From NCBI RefSeq assembly GCF_030717995.2, contig NZ_CP157743.1:1426001-1490000 (forward strand): DNA of 64,000 nucleotides, in the 5' to 3' direction. This stretch comes from Methylomarinum sp. Ch1-1 (lineage in GTDB: Bacteria; Pseudomonadota; Gammaproteobacteria; Methylococcales; Methylomonadaceae). Each line of letters opens with the position of its first letter. The first letter of the stretch is position 1. The position numbers were made by a program, and so were the translations under genes. The notes beneath the pieces are model-generated. The model saw nothing but the letters and a program-made list of their open reading frames with translations. It did not search any database and had not been told where the DNA came from. This document shows positions 8,819-17,697 of the stretch, one piece after another.

Positions 8819-10189
8819 ATGAGGTTTAGGTCCATAGTTATTACGTTGTTGTGCCTGCCGTTGCTGGCGCAGGCTGGCGATCCGAAGGTGCAGGAAAAAG
8901 TGCTGACGAACGGTTTGAAAGTCCTGGTTAAGGAAGATCATCGTTCGCCGGTCGTAGTTTCCCAGGTCTGGTACAAGGTCGGTTCCAGTTATGAACCGGG
9001 CGGCATCACCGGCATTTCCCATATGCTGGAGCACATGATGTTTAAAGGTACCGATCGCCACCCGGCCGGCGAATTTTCCCGTATCATCGCTGCAAATGGC
9101 GGTAATGAAAACGCCTTCACCGGGCGAGATTATACCGCCTATTTTCAGACCTTGGAAAAATCGCGTCTGGAAGTCAGTTTTGAGTTAGAGGCCGACCGTA
9201 TGCGCAATCTGAATTTGCTGGCCGACGAGCTGAAAAAGGAATTGCAGGTGGTCACCGAAGAACGTCGCATGCGTGTCGATGACAAGCCGCGGGCCAAGAC
9301 CCAGGAGCATTTCATGGCGATGGCGTTCTCCAACAGCCCATATAAGAATCCGATTATCGGTTGGCCCGCCGATATCGCCCATTACCGGATCGAGGATTTA
9401 CAGGCTTGGTATCAACGCTGGTATGCGCCCAATAACGCTACGCTGGTGGTCGCCGGCGATGTGCGGCCGGAAGAAGTGTTTAAACTGGCTGAAAAATATT
9501 TTGCCGGTTTAAAACCTAGCGACATCGAGCCGCTGAAACCGCAAACAGAAGTCGAGCAACTTGGCGTACGCAAGATGACGATCAAACTGCCGGCCAAGTT
9601 GCCTTACTTGGTCATGGGTTACAGGGTGCCTGTTTTGGCCACTGCTCAACCGGAATGGGAGGCTTATGCGTTGGAGGTGTTGGCCGGTATTCTGGATGGT
9701 GGCAGTAGCGCCAGGTTGTCGAGCAGATTGGTCAGGGGCAAGCAGATTGCGGTGTCGGCCGGAGCCAGCTATGGCTTGATTTCGCGCTTGCCGGACCTGT
9801 TCATGTTGGACGCCACGCCGGCAAAAGGCAAGACCGTTCACGATCTCGAATATGCCTTGAAAGAGGAGATATTCGAGCTGAAAAACGAATTGGTCAGTGA
9901 CGAGGAGTTGCAGCGTGTCAAGGCGCAGGTGCTGGCCAATGACGTCTATGAACGCGATTCCAACTTTTATCAAGCCATGCAATTGGGCATGTTGGAAACG
10001 GTCGGCATAGGCTGGGAGAAAGCGGATGAATATGTGGACAAGGTTAATCAGGTGACGGCCGAGCAGGTGCGTGCCGTGGCGCGTAAATATCTGCTTGAGG
10101 ATAGGCTAAGCATTGCCTATCTCGACCCGCAACCGATTAAAGAACAAGCGCAATCAGGAAGCAAGACAGGAGGACGTAATGCGGATTAG
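8819..10189 (+). CDS. M16 family zinc peptidase, catalytic subunit
   Basis: A 456-residue exported peptidase of the M16B (processing-peptidase-like) family. Residues 1-19 are a signal peptide. The inverted zinc motif HxxEH is intact as H68-M-L-E71-H72, with the downstream glutamate in the ELEADRM segment. Two M16 domains follow (about 25-215 and 190-430). Paired bacterial M16B proteins work as heterodimers of one catalytic and one inactive subunit, and the next gene, overlapping by 11 nt, is the natural partner. Location is predicted periplasmic. The substrate is unknown. Confidence 0.93.
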   Translation: MRFRSIVITLLCLPLLAQAGDPKVQEKVLTNGLKVLVKEDHRSPVVVSQVWYKVGSSYEPGGITGISHMLEHMMFKGTDRHPAGEFSRIIAANGGNENAFTGRDYTAYFQTLEKSRLEVSFELEADRMRNLNLLADELKKELQVVTEERRMRVDDKPRAKTQEHFMAMAFSNSPYKNPIIGWPADIAHYRIEDLQAWYQRWYAPNNATLVVAGDVRPEEVFKLAEKYFAGLKPSDIEPLKPQTEVEQLGVRKMTIKLPAKLPYLVMGYRVPVLATAQPEWEAYALEVLAGILDGGSSARLSSRLVRGKQIAVSAGASYGLISRLPDLFMLDATPAKGKTVHDLEYALKEEIFELKNELVSDEELQRVKAQVLANDVYERDSNFYQAMQLGMLETVGIGWEKADEYVDKVNQVTAEQVRAVARKYLLEDRLSIAYLDPQPIKEQAQSGSKTGGRNAD

Positions 10190-11474
10190 TTGGCTGACGA
10201 TAGTGTTAATGATTTTTACGCAGACGGCATGGTCTGCGGCAACGATAGAACATTGGCAATCCCCGCAGGGCAGCCGGGTTTATTATGTGCAAACGGAAGG
10301 CTTGCCGATGGTCGACATTCGCGTCACCTTCGATGCCGGCAGCGCCAGGGATGGTTATCAGCATGGGCTGGCGGCGATCACGTCGGCGATGCTCGATGCC
10401 GGGGCCGGTGAATGGGATGCCGATCAGATCGCCGAGCGTTTTGAAAGCGTCGGCGCTCAATTCAGCACCGGCGTATCGCGGGATATGGCCTGGCTGTCGT
10501 TGCGCACATTAACCGAAAAGCCTTTGTTTGATCAATCCATTGCAACGCTGCGTGCGATACTGGCCGATCCGAACTTCGATGAGGCCGATTTTCAACGTAA
10601 AAAAACGAGAACGTTGGCGGCGTTAAAGCATCGTGAGGAGTCGCCAGGCGCGTTAGCCAGCATCGCTTTTTATCAGGCTCTTTATCATGACCATCCCTAT
10701 GCCCATCCGCGCGCCGGGGTGATTGAAACCGTCGCGGGTTTCGGCGTCGACGATTTGCGCCAGTTTTATCGACGCTATTACGTGGCCGCCAATGCGATGG
10801 TCGTGATTGTCGGTGATCTCAGCAAAAAGCAGGCCGAGCAAACCGCCGAATCGCTGTTGGCCGGGCTCGAGGTGGGCGAGCGGCCGCAGCCGATTCCCGA
10901 GATAACGATGCCGGACAAAGGCAGCACTAAGCATATCGAGTTTCCGTCGACCCAGACCCATGTGCTGTCCGGCTTGCCGGGCGTCCGTCGCCAGGATGAG
11001 GATTATTTTCCTCTCTATGTCGGCAATCACATTCTGGGCGGCAGCGGCCTGGTCTCGAAGTTGTTCGAAGAGGTCAGGGAAAAACGCGGTTTGGCCTATA
11101 GCGCATATAGCTATTTTTCGCCGATGTACCGGCGGGGGCCCTTCACGATGGGGTTGCAGACCCGCAACGACCAGACCGGCAAGGCGGTCAGAATCATGAA
11201 AAAGACGCTGGCTGATTTTGTCGCCAACGGACCGACCGAGGCTGAATTGGTCGCGGCCAAGAAAAACATCACCGGCGGTTTCGTGCTGCGTTTTGATACC
11301 AACCGGGAGCTGGCCGAATATGCCAACATGATCGGTTTTTACCGCTTGCCGTTAAACTATCTGGAAGTTTTTCCTCAGAAAGTAGAGGCGGTCACGGTCG
11401 AGCAGATCAAGGACGCTTTGCAAAGGCGAGTTAAGCCGGAACTGTTACAAACAGTGACGGTTGGTGGAAAATAA
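10179..11474 (+). CDS. M16 family peptidase-like protein, non-catalytic subunit
   Basis: A 431-residue exported M16-fold protein. The ATG at 10179 is preferred because AGGAGG lies just upstream and the product then begins with a signal peptide (hydrophobic core, cleavage near residue 20, WSA). At the place of HxxEH it has GLAAITSAMLDAG, so the zinc ligands are lost, as in the inactive subunit of M16B pairs. The C-terminal half keeps the conserved substrate-binding region (VREKRGLAYSAYSYF). It overlaps the catalytic gene by 11 nt and rsmD starts 3 bp after its stop, so the three genes probably form one transcript. Confidence 0.9.
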   Translation: MRISWLTIVLMIFTQTAWSAATIEHWQSPQGSRVYYVQTEGLPMVDIRVTFDAGSARDGYQHGLAAITSAMLDAGAGEWDADQIAERFESVGAQFSTGVSRDMAWLSLRTLTEKPLFDQSIATLRAILADPNFDEADFQRKKTRTLAALKHREESPGALASIAFYQALYHDHPYAHPRAGVIETVAGFGVDDLRQFYRRYYVAANAMVVIVGDLSKKQAEQTAESLLAGLEVGERPQPIPEITMPDKGSTKHIEFPSTQTHVLSGLPGVRRQDEDYFPLYVGNHILGGSGLVSKLFEEVREKRGLAYSAYSYFSPMYRRGPFTMGLQTRNDQTGKAVRIMKKTLADFVANGPTEAELVAAKKNITGGFVLRFDTNRELAEYANMIGFYRLPLNYLEVFPQKVEAVTVEQIKDALQRRVKPELLQTVTVGGK

Positions 11475-11477
11475 TCG

Positions 11478-12038
11478 ATGTCTAATAAGCTACGCATCAT
11501 CGGTGGCGAATGGCGCAGCCGCCAGTTGGTATTCGATGATGCTCCTGGGTTGAGGCCGACGCCGGCGCGGGTTCGGGAGACGCTGTTTAATTGGTTACAG
11601 CATCAGGTAATAGGCAGCCGCTGTCTGGATCTCTACGCCGGCAGCGGCGCCTTGGGCGTGGAAGCCGCATCCAGAGGGGCGAAGTTCGTGTTGCAGGTGG
11701 AGAGCAGTGCTCAGGCCTGTCGTCAACTGAAAGCGAATAGCGTCAAGTTGGGGGCTGAACAGATCAAGATCGTGCAACAGGATGTCTTTCGTTTTCTGGC
11801 CGGCGATGTCGAGCCGTTTGATCTCGTCTTCCTAGACCCGCCTTTCGGCAAGCAGTTGGCCTCGCAAACCTGTCATTGGCTCGAGGACAAAGGCTGGTTG
11901 GCGCCGCAGGCAACAATCTATGTCGAGGTGGAAAAGGGCTTGCCGTTGAACGATATGCCAGTCAATTGGCGGCAACTGAAAAATAAAAGCGCCGGCGAGG
12001 TCGATTATTACTTGTTTGAGCGTAATTATTCAGCGTAG
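11478..12038 (+). CDS. rsmD: 16S rRNA (guanine966-N2)-methyltransferase RsmD
   Basis: A 186-residue SAM-dependent methyltransferase that modifies G966 of 16S rRNA in the assembled small subunit. It has the N-terminal RIIGGEWRSRQL segment, the SAM-binding motif DLYAGSGALG (51-60) and the catalytic DPPF (120-123). The body up to residue 182 aligns with the family. The last four residues (NYSA) and the stop codon are encoded by the terminal repeat of a MITE that begins at 12022, so the original C-terminus has been replaced. It follows the M16 pair by 3 bp; coaD lies further downstream beyond the element. Confidence 0.95.
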   Translation: MSNKLRIIGGEWRSRQLVFDDAPGLRPTPARVRETLFNWLQHQVIGSRCLDLYAGSGALGVEAASRGAKFVLQVESSAQACRQLKANSVKLGAEQIKIVQQDVFRFLAGDVEPFDLVFLDPPFGKQLASQTCHWLEDKGWLAPQATIYVEVEKGLPLNDMPVNWRQLKNKSAGEVDYYLFERNYSA

Positions 12039-12296
12039 TTTTAAGAGGGAGTAGGTTATTGATTTATCGGGCTGTCTGCAACAGGACGTTGCAGTCAGAG
12101 CTTACGCCGCACAAGGAAGTGCAAGTGTAGCGTGAAGCAGGATGCTGTCAGCTGCCAGGGAAGTATTCACCCAGCACCTAAATACCATAGACTATTGGCA
12201 ATGATTTATAATCGTCGTTTATTTAGATGCTGGGTGAACGCGTCCCGAGAAATCAATGACCTACTGCCTAAAACCTGAAAGATACTGAATAGTTAC
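12022..12296. mobile_element. MITE family 1, copy b (275 bp), at the end of rsmD
   Basis: The inverted ends are GTAATTATTCAG (12022) and GTAACTATTCAG (complement, ending at 12296). The flanking 8-mers GTTTGAGC (12014-12021) and GTGTAAGC (12297-12304) agree at 6 of 8 positions and look like a decayed target duplication. The interior holds two extra inserts relative to the short form: a hairpin repeat with CACCCAGCACC arms (about 12168-12236) and a diverged 51-bp-type unit (about 12110-12150). Its left end supplies the last codons and stop of rsmD. Confidence 0.85.
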
Positions 12297-12325
12297 GTGT
12301 AAGCTTGGTTAAAACGGCTATTCCA

Positions 12326-12396
12326 GCCGCCGACATCCTCGCCAAACACTCCCCAAGCCCTAAATACTGCTAAAACGCTCAAATTGAGAATTGCTG
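12326..12396. mobile_element. MITE family 2, fragment
   Basis: The right half of a family-2 element, matching the complement of the complete copy at 35258-35423 (GCCGACATCCTCGCC, then CCCCAAGCCCT and the end GAGAATTGCTG at about 12396). The left half is missing. It lies between MITE copy b and coaD. The rest of the 12297-12467 gap shows only the coaD upstream region, with TATAAA at about 12432. Confidence 0.7.
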
Positions 12397-12458
12397 GCAA
12401 ACCGAGAAATGATGCATTACTGATGCCAAATAGTATAAAATTGCGCGTTTTGTTTTAA

Positions 12459-13201
<743 letters not shown>

Positions 13202-13321
13202 GCACTTGCTGAATTCCCTTTCTACAATCAGAGCAGGAGCGTTCTTTTTTGGGCCATTAATCTTATAGCCGCTTGTTTTCTTGTTAGGCCTTCAAGACCC
13301 GGTGTACATATTTTCCTGGCC

Positions 13322-13574
13322 ACTGACAGCTTCTGTTTCACGTTGCGTTGACATGTTCATGTGCGGTCGCCGCTACCGACTCCCTGTCTCACGCGGCACT
13401 TGCACATCCATGTGCGTCGGCCGCTACCGACTCCCTGTCTCACGCGGCACTTGCACATCCATGTGCGTCGGCCGCTACCGACTCCCTGTCTCACGCGGCA
13501 CTTGCACATCCATGTGCGTCGGCCGCTACCGACTCCCTGTCTCACGCGGCACTTGCACATCCATGTGCGGCGTA
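13322..13574. repeat. 51-bp tandem repeat array (four near-identical units plus one diverged)
   Basis: Four units with period exactly 51 bp start at 13371, 13422, 13473 and 13524, all beginning CGCTACCGACTCCC and differing only at the array edges. A more diverged unit precedes them (about 13322-13370). Each carries the small palindrome GCACATCCATGTGC. Because 51 is a multiple of three, several frames stay open across the array, but none has a ribosome site or recognisable protein. Related single copies occur near 20775 and inside the MITE at 12110-12150. The remainder of 13202-13714 shows no gene. Confidence 0.9.
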
Positions 13575-13714
13575 GCGTTTACTCAGCAACTAACCGCCAG
13601 GAATGGTGGGAATACCAAATCCAGGTTTCAATGCCAGACTTCCCGGCTTCCATTCCCTTAATGGACTATACATACTAGAATTTAAGCTCTTCAGTTAAAT
13701 TAAAAGGGTTTACT

Positions 13715-14584
13715 ATGACTTCGAAAATGTTGGCGGAAAAGGTAAACACCTTGTTTTCATTGCCGGATGTGGCTCTTAGAGTTAACGAATTGTTGAATGA
13801 AGACACATGCAATAACGCCGATCTTGTCGCCGTGATTCAGCATGATCCGGCCTTAACTGCAAAATTGCTAAAAATAGTCAACAGCGCCTATTTCGGGTTT
13901 TCAGGCAAAATAGACACGATTTCAAGAGCGGTCACGATGATAGGTCAGAAGTCGTTGCGTAACTTGGTCGTTGCGACGACCGTCACCGAGAGCTTTAAAG
14001 GGATTCCCGAACACTTGGTCGATATGAATACGTTCTGGTATCACAGCGTGACCAGCGGTGTGTTGGCGCGCTTACTGGCAAAGCTATGCCATAGGCAGGA
14101 TTGCGAGCGTTTTTTTATTGCCGGCTTATTGCATAGTATCGGCAAGCTAGTCTTTTTTAGCGTTTATCCCAAGCAATCGGCGTTGATACTCAGTTTGAAG
14201 GATCAAGGAGAAGCGGTGATGACGGCGAAGGAAAAAGAGACCTTCGGTTTTAGTCATGCCGAGCTAGGGACCGAGCTGTTAAAACAATGGAAATTGCCCG
14301 CGACGATTTGGGCGATGATCGCTAGTCAGCTCGATCCTTTCAAGTCGACAGAATCGGTTGATGATGCTTGCATCCTTTATATTGCGGCTCACATTGCTGA
14401 TAAGATAGAGCCCTGCGCCAAACAGGAGATTGATTTCGAAGAGCCTGAGCTTGATTATGACGCGCCGGTTTTTAGACATCTGCAATTAAACGAAGACAAC
14501 CTGGCGCCGCTAATACAAGAAGCCAGTTTTCAGGCCTTCGATATTCTGAGTTTTATGCGGCCGCAGGCCTCGGTTATTTTTTAA
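13715..14584 (+). CDS. HDOD domain signalling protein
   Basis: A 289-residue protein consisting of one HDOD domain (about residues 10-210), a relative of HD phosphohydrolases that lacks the metal ligands and is thought to act as a protein-interaction module in signalling. Visible family features are DPALTAKLLKIVNSAYFG and the FIAGLLHSIGKLVFFS helix, where HS replaces HD. A C-terminal helical part ends with FMRPQ. No receiver or EAL domain is attached. The next gene starts 18 bp downstream on the same strand. Its pathway is not evident. Confidence 0.88.
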   Translation: MTSKMLAEKVNTLFSLPDVALRVNELLNEDTCNNADLVAVIQHDPALTAKLLKIVNSAYFGFSGKIDTISRAVTMIGQKSLRNLVVATTVTESFKGIPEHLVDMNTFWYHSVTSGVLARLLAKLCHRQDCERFFIAGLLHSIGKLVFFSVYPKQSALILSLKDQGEAVMTAKEKETFGFSHAELGTELLKQWKLPATIWAMIASQLDPFKSTESVDDACILYIAAHIADKIEPCAKQEIDFEEPELDYDAPVFRHLQLNEDNLAPLIQEASFQAFDILSFMRPQASVIF

Positions 14585-14602
14585 TCTTAATGCTTAATAA
14601 AC

Positions 14603-15247
14603 ATGTCAAAAAGAGCAAGAACGAAGCCACATTTGGCAACTAACTTAGGTGACAGCGAGCAAGTTCCCTATGAAATTACTTACCAGGCGATCGTTGATCC
14701 GAAAATACAAAAATTGCCGGAACCGGTGCAAAAAGAGCTTGACGAGCTGCTGGTAAACAATCGCAAAGATGCCGAGAAGGCAATACCCAGATTGCTGGCA
14801 TTGAAACAACAATATCCGAAAATTCCCTTGATCTATAATTATTTGTCGGTGGCGTACGGCTTTACCGATCTGGCTCGGCAAAAACAGGCTATTCAAGAAA
14901 ATTATCAACAAAACCCCAATTATCTATTTGCTCGTTGCCATTACGCGCAGCTTTGCTTACGGGAAAAACAGTATGACAAAATACCGGGGATATTCGAGAA
15001 AAAATTCGATCTGAAGGCGCTGTATCCCCGCAGAAAGCAGTTTCACGCCAATGAATATGCTGCCTTTGCCGGCGTATTATGCGCTTATTTTAAGGCCATC
15101 GGCGAAACGGAGAAGGCGCAATACATCTATGATTGTATGCGCGAACTGGTGCCGAATGCCGCCGAAACCCGGCAGGCCAAGGCATTGATGCAGCCTGGGT
15201 TTTTTAGCCGTGTAGGTGCCAAAATGGTAGCGGTATTGAGTAATTAA
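14603..15247 (+). CDS. TPR-like helical protein, function unknown
   Basis: A 214-residue soluble protein that I cannot assign to a named family. It begins with a basic stretch (MSKRARTK), then shows helical-repeat character from about residue 45: AIPRLLALKQQYPKIPLIYNYLSVAYGFT and ENYQQNPNYLFARCHYAQLCLREKQYDKIPGIFEKKF have TPR spacing of small and aromatic residues. A last pair of helices (AIGETEKAQYIYDCMRELVP) fits another TPR. The gene is 18 bp after the HDOD gene and probably co-transcribed, suggesting a common regulatory job. That link is inference. Confidence 0.7.
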   Translation: MSKRARTKPHLATNLGDSEQVPYEITYQAIVDPKIQKLPEPVQKELDELLVNNRKDAEKAIPRLLALKQQYPKIPLIYNYLSVAYGFTDLARQKQAIQENYQQNPNYLFARCHYAQLCLREKQYDKIPGIFEKKFDLKALYPRRKQFHANEYAAFAGVLCAYFKAIGETEKAQYIYDCMRELVPNAAETRQAKALMQPGFFSRVGAKMVAVLSN

Positions 15248-15314
15248 CCTCAGTTTTGGATAAAAGAATCATATATTTCAAAGGGTTAGGGCGCGCCAGG
15301 TGGCTCTGGATGCC

Positions 15315-15471
15315 GCGCTCAAGCCTACATGAACATATTCACCCAGCACCTAAATTCCATAGGTTAATGGCTGCGATAAATCATCTTCGTTTATTTAGGT
15401 GCTGGGTTCATGGCGTCTTCTGGAAGAGCTATCCGATACAGGCTGGTTTCTTAACCCGAACTCAGATTAAT
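15315..15471. repeat. Hairpin repeat with CACCCAGCACC arms, copy 1
   Basis: An intergenic repeat nearly identical to 24790-24944. Its core is an inverted repeat, TTCACCCAGCACCTAAAT (15338-15355) with ATTTAGGTGCTGGGTTCA (15393-15410). The same core is inserted in MITE family 1 copies b, c and e. The rest of 15248-15567 contains only the upstream region of the MFS gene. Confidence 0.85.
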
Positions 15472-15567
15472 GGGTAAGGTCTCGATCAGCCTGACGGCCG
15501 TGATTAAGTCTGCCGCTTATGGTCGGAAGAAGATGTCAGTTTAACTTTACTATCGCGGAGGTCGATC

Positions 15568-17247
15568 GTGTTCGGACAGAAAAACGCCCTCGGAAAGGAC
15601 AAGTTAAGCGCCGCAGGATTAGCGCTGCAATGGCGGTCTTGGCTGGATCGTAATATTTTCGATTTGGGCCGGCAGATGCGTTTGAGTTATTTGCCGCCGT
15701 TGATGGTTTATTTGGCCGCCGGCATTTCGGGATTAACCGCTATCGTCGGCACCTTTTTCGTCAAGGAGTATCTGGGGTTGTCGGCCGAATTCCTGGCATC
15801 TCTAAGCTTCTGGGCCATGTTGCCTTGGTCATTGAAAATGCCGCTTGGACATTTGGTCGATCTGCTTTGGCAGTACAAGCATAGGCTGATCTATCTGGGC
15901 GCGTTGTTGATTGCCGCCAGTTTGCTGATCATGAGCAATCTGCTGTCCGACCCCGGTTATATGGAAGGTATCATGCCGGCGGAAAATTGGTATGTGTTGG
16001 CGGCATTGCTGGCGCCGGTCGGCTATGTTATGCAGGATACCGTGGCCGACGCGATGACCGTCGAGGCGGTGCCGCGGTTTGACGAACAAGGCAGACCGAT
16101 TCCCCAACAGCAGATAATGTTGGCGCATACCACGATGCAGACATTGGGTCGGGTCGCGATCATCGGCGGTTCAATGTTGGTGGCGGCCGTCAATGTTCAG
16201 CTCTTCAGCGGTGTGGCGACGATGAATGCCGCGGAGAAGGCGCGGATTTATTTGAGCGTCTACCATTGGGCGCTTTGGATTCCTGTCGTTTCAGTGCTGG
16301 GAGTGGCGCTGGCCTCGTATTTGCGTCGCCAGCAGGCCTGTCGTCTGGCGGCTCGTGGTTATGAATTTGAGGATATCGAGGCTATTCTTGGCCGTCCCCA
16401 GGAGCAGGAAACGGAAATCAATTGGTGGATCCTCGGCGGCGGGCTGGGCTTTGTCCTGTTTGCCGTCACGATGGGGGTGGTGGATATCGCTCATAATGAA
16501 GAAATTGTCTTTGTCGGTTCTCTCGCCATCGTCGTTTTTCTGATTTGGCGCTTGACTCGGGAACTGGGCAGGCGTGCTAGAAACCAGCTCTACGCGACCG
16601 CCTTGGTCATCTTTGCGTTTCGCTCCGTGCCGACCACCGGCGCCGGCGAAACCTGGTGGATGATCGATGAGTTGGATTTCGATCAGCAGTTTTTGTCGAA
16701 GTTATCCTTGCTGACCAGCAGCCTGACGTTGTTGGGCATGTTTCTGTTTCGCCGTTTTATGGCTGAACGCCCCATCACCTATATCATCGCAGTATTGACG
16801 ATCGCCTTGAGCCTGCTCTATCTGCCGAATCTGGGGCTATATTACGGTCTCCACGAATGGACGGCGGCGCATACCGGTGGGGTAGTGGATGCCCGCTTTA
16901 TCGCCTTGTTTGATACAGCGTTGGAATCGCCGTTAGGCCAGATCGCGATGATTCCGATGTTGGCCTGGATTGCCAATTCCGCGCCTGAGCATCTGAAGGC
17001 GACCTATTTCGCGGTCATGGCGGCTTTCGTCAATTTGGCCTTGTCGTTATCGCAACTGATTACGAAATTGCTTAATCAGTTGTTCCTAGTGACACGCGAA
17101 GTCAGCGATGCTGCGACCGGAGTCGTTACCATTCCGGCTGATTACAGCCAGTTGGGCAGTTTACTGTTTTTCGTGATGTTGATCAGTTTTGCCATGCCGA
17201 TGCTGGTGATCGTGATTGCCGGACGTGTTTTTTTGACGGAACGCTAG
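15568..17247 (+). CDS. MFS transporter of the BT1 (folate/biopterin transporter-like) type
   Basis: A 559-residue membrane protein with about 12 hydrophobic segments, typical of a major facilitator. The segment YVMQDTVADAMTVEAVPRF (about residues 150-168) resembles the BT1/folate-biopterin transporter signature (QD-x3-DA). A long cytoplasmic loop (residues about 255-285) divides the two halves. The substrate cannot be read from the sequence; BT1-like proteins of bacteria are mostly uncharacterised. A GGAG stands before the GTG start. It stands alone between two repeat-filled gaps. Confidence 0.8.
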   Translation: MFGQKNALGKDKLSAAGLALQWRSWLDRNIFDLGRQMRLSYLPPLMVYLAAGISGLTAIVGTFFVKEYLGLSAEFLASLSFWAMLPWSLKMPLGHLVDLLWQYKHRLIYLGALLIAASLLIMSNLLSDPGYMEGIMPAENWYVLAALLAPVGYVMQDTVADAMTVEAVPRFDEQGRPIPQQQIMLAHTTMQTLGRVAIIGGSMLVAAVNVQLFSGVATMNAAEKARIYLSVYHWALWIPVVSVLGVALASYLRRQQACRLAARGYEFEDIEAILGRPQEQETEINWWILGGGLGFVLFAVTMGVVDIAHNEEIVFVGSLAIVVFLIWRLTRELGRRARNQLYATALVIFAFRSVPTTGAGETWWMIDELDFDQQFLSKLSLLTSSLTLLGMFLFRRFMAERPITYIIAVLTIALSLLYLPNLGLYYGLHEWTAAHTGGVVDARFIALFDTALESPLGQIAMIPMLAWIANSAPEHLKATYFAVMAAFVNLALSLSQLITKLLNQLFLVTREVSDAATGVVTIPADYSQLGSLLFFVMLISFAMPMLVIVIAGRVFLTER

Positions 17248-17280
17248 TACTCAGTTACGTTATATATGACGGGTGCTCGG

Positions 17281-17485
17281 TAGGCGCCAGCCATTCCCCG
17301 TTTGAGTATTTTTGCGGTGTTTAGGGCATGGGGAGTGTCTGTCGAGGAGCGCCGTTCACCCAGCACCTAAATTATCCTGGAATGTAAAATATAGTCCAAT
17401 AGCCATGGAATTTAGGTGCTGGGTGAACGCGTCCCGAGAAATCAATGATCTACTCCCTAAACCCTGAAAGATACTGAATAGTTAC
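17281..17485. mobile_element. Chimeric MITE: family-2 left part joined to family-1 right part (copy c)
   Basis: From about 17289 to 17345 the sequence matches the left half of family 2 (TTTGAGTATTTTTGCGG, then TTTAGGGCATGGGG and GTCGAGGAGCGCC). At 17346 it switches to the family-1 interior (TTCACCCAGCACCTAAAT hairpin) and ends in the family-1 terminus GTAACTATTCAG (complement, ending at 17485). No left family-1 end and no target duplication could be found. The remainder of 17248-17697 is the upstream region of the next gene. Confidence 0.75.
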
Positions 17486-17697
17486 CAGAATAGTTACATG
17501 ATGAGGAAATTATCTGGAGATATGAAATCAAGTCGTTAATGGTGTACAGTATAATATCGATTAAATACTAATATTGTGCCTGGTATTATCGTATGTGGGG
17601 CGCCCAATGTTTGACTGGCTGCCGATAAGTCTTGAGCGAAGGGTTGGGTAGCTTAGCGATTAATACCGCCATTCATCAAATGATCAAGGGAGGACGC

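Noticed and set aside
13322-13574. Possible CRISPR array, because of the regular 51-bp repeats
   Set aside because: The units are contiguous with no unique spacers and no cas genes are present in the window.
13281-13678. Open frames of 67-126 codons across the 51-bp array, with 17-residue repeats
   Set aside because: The unit length is a multiple of three, so several frames stay open automatically; there is no ribosome site or homologue, and related copies elsewhere are not coding.
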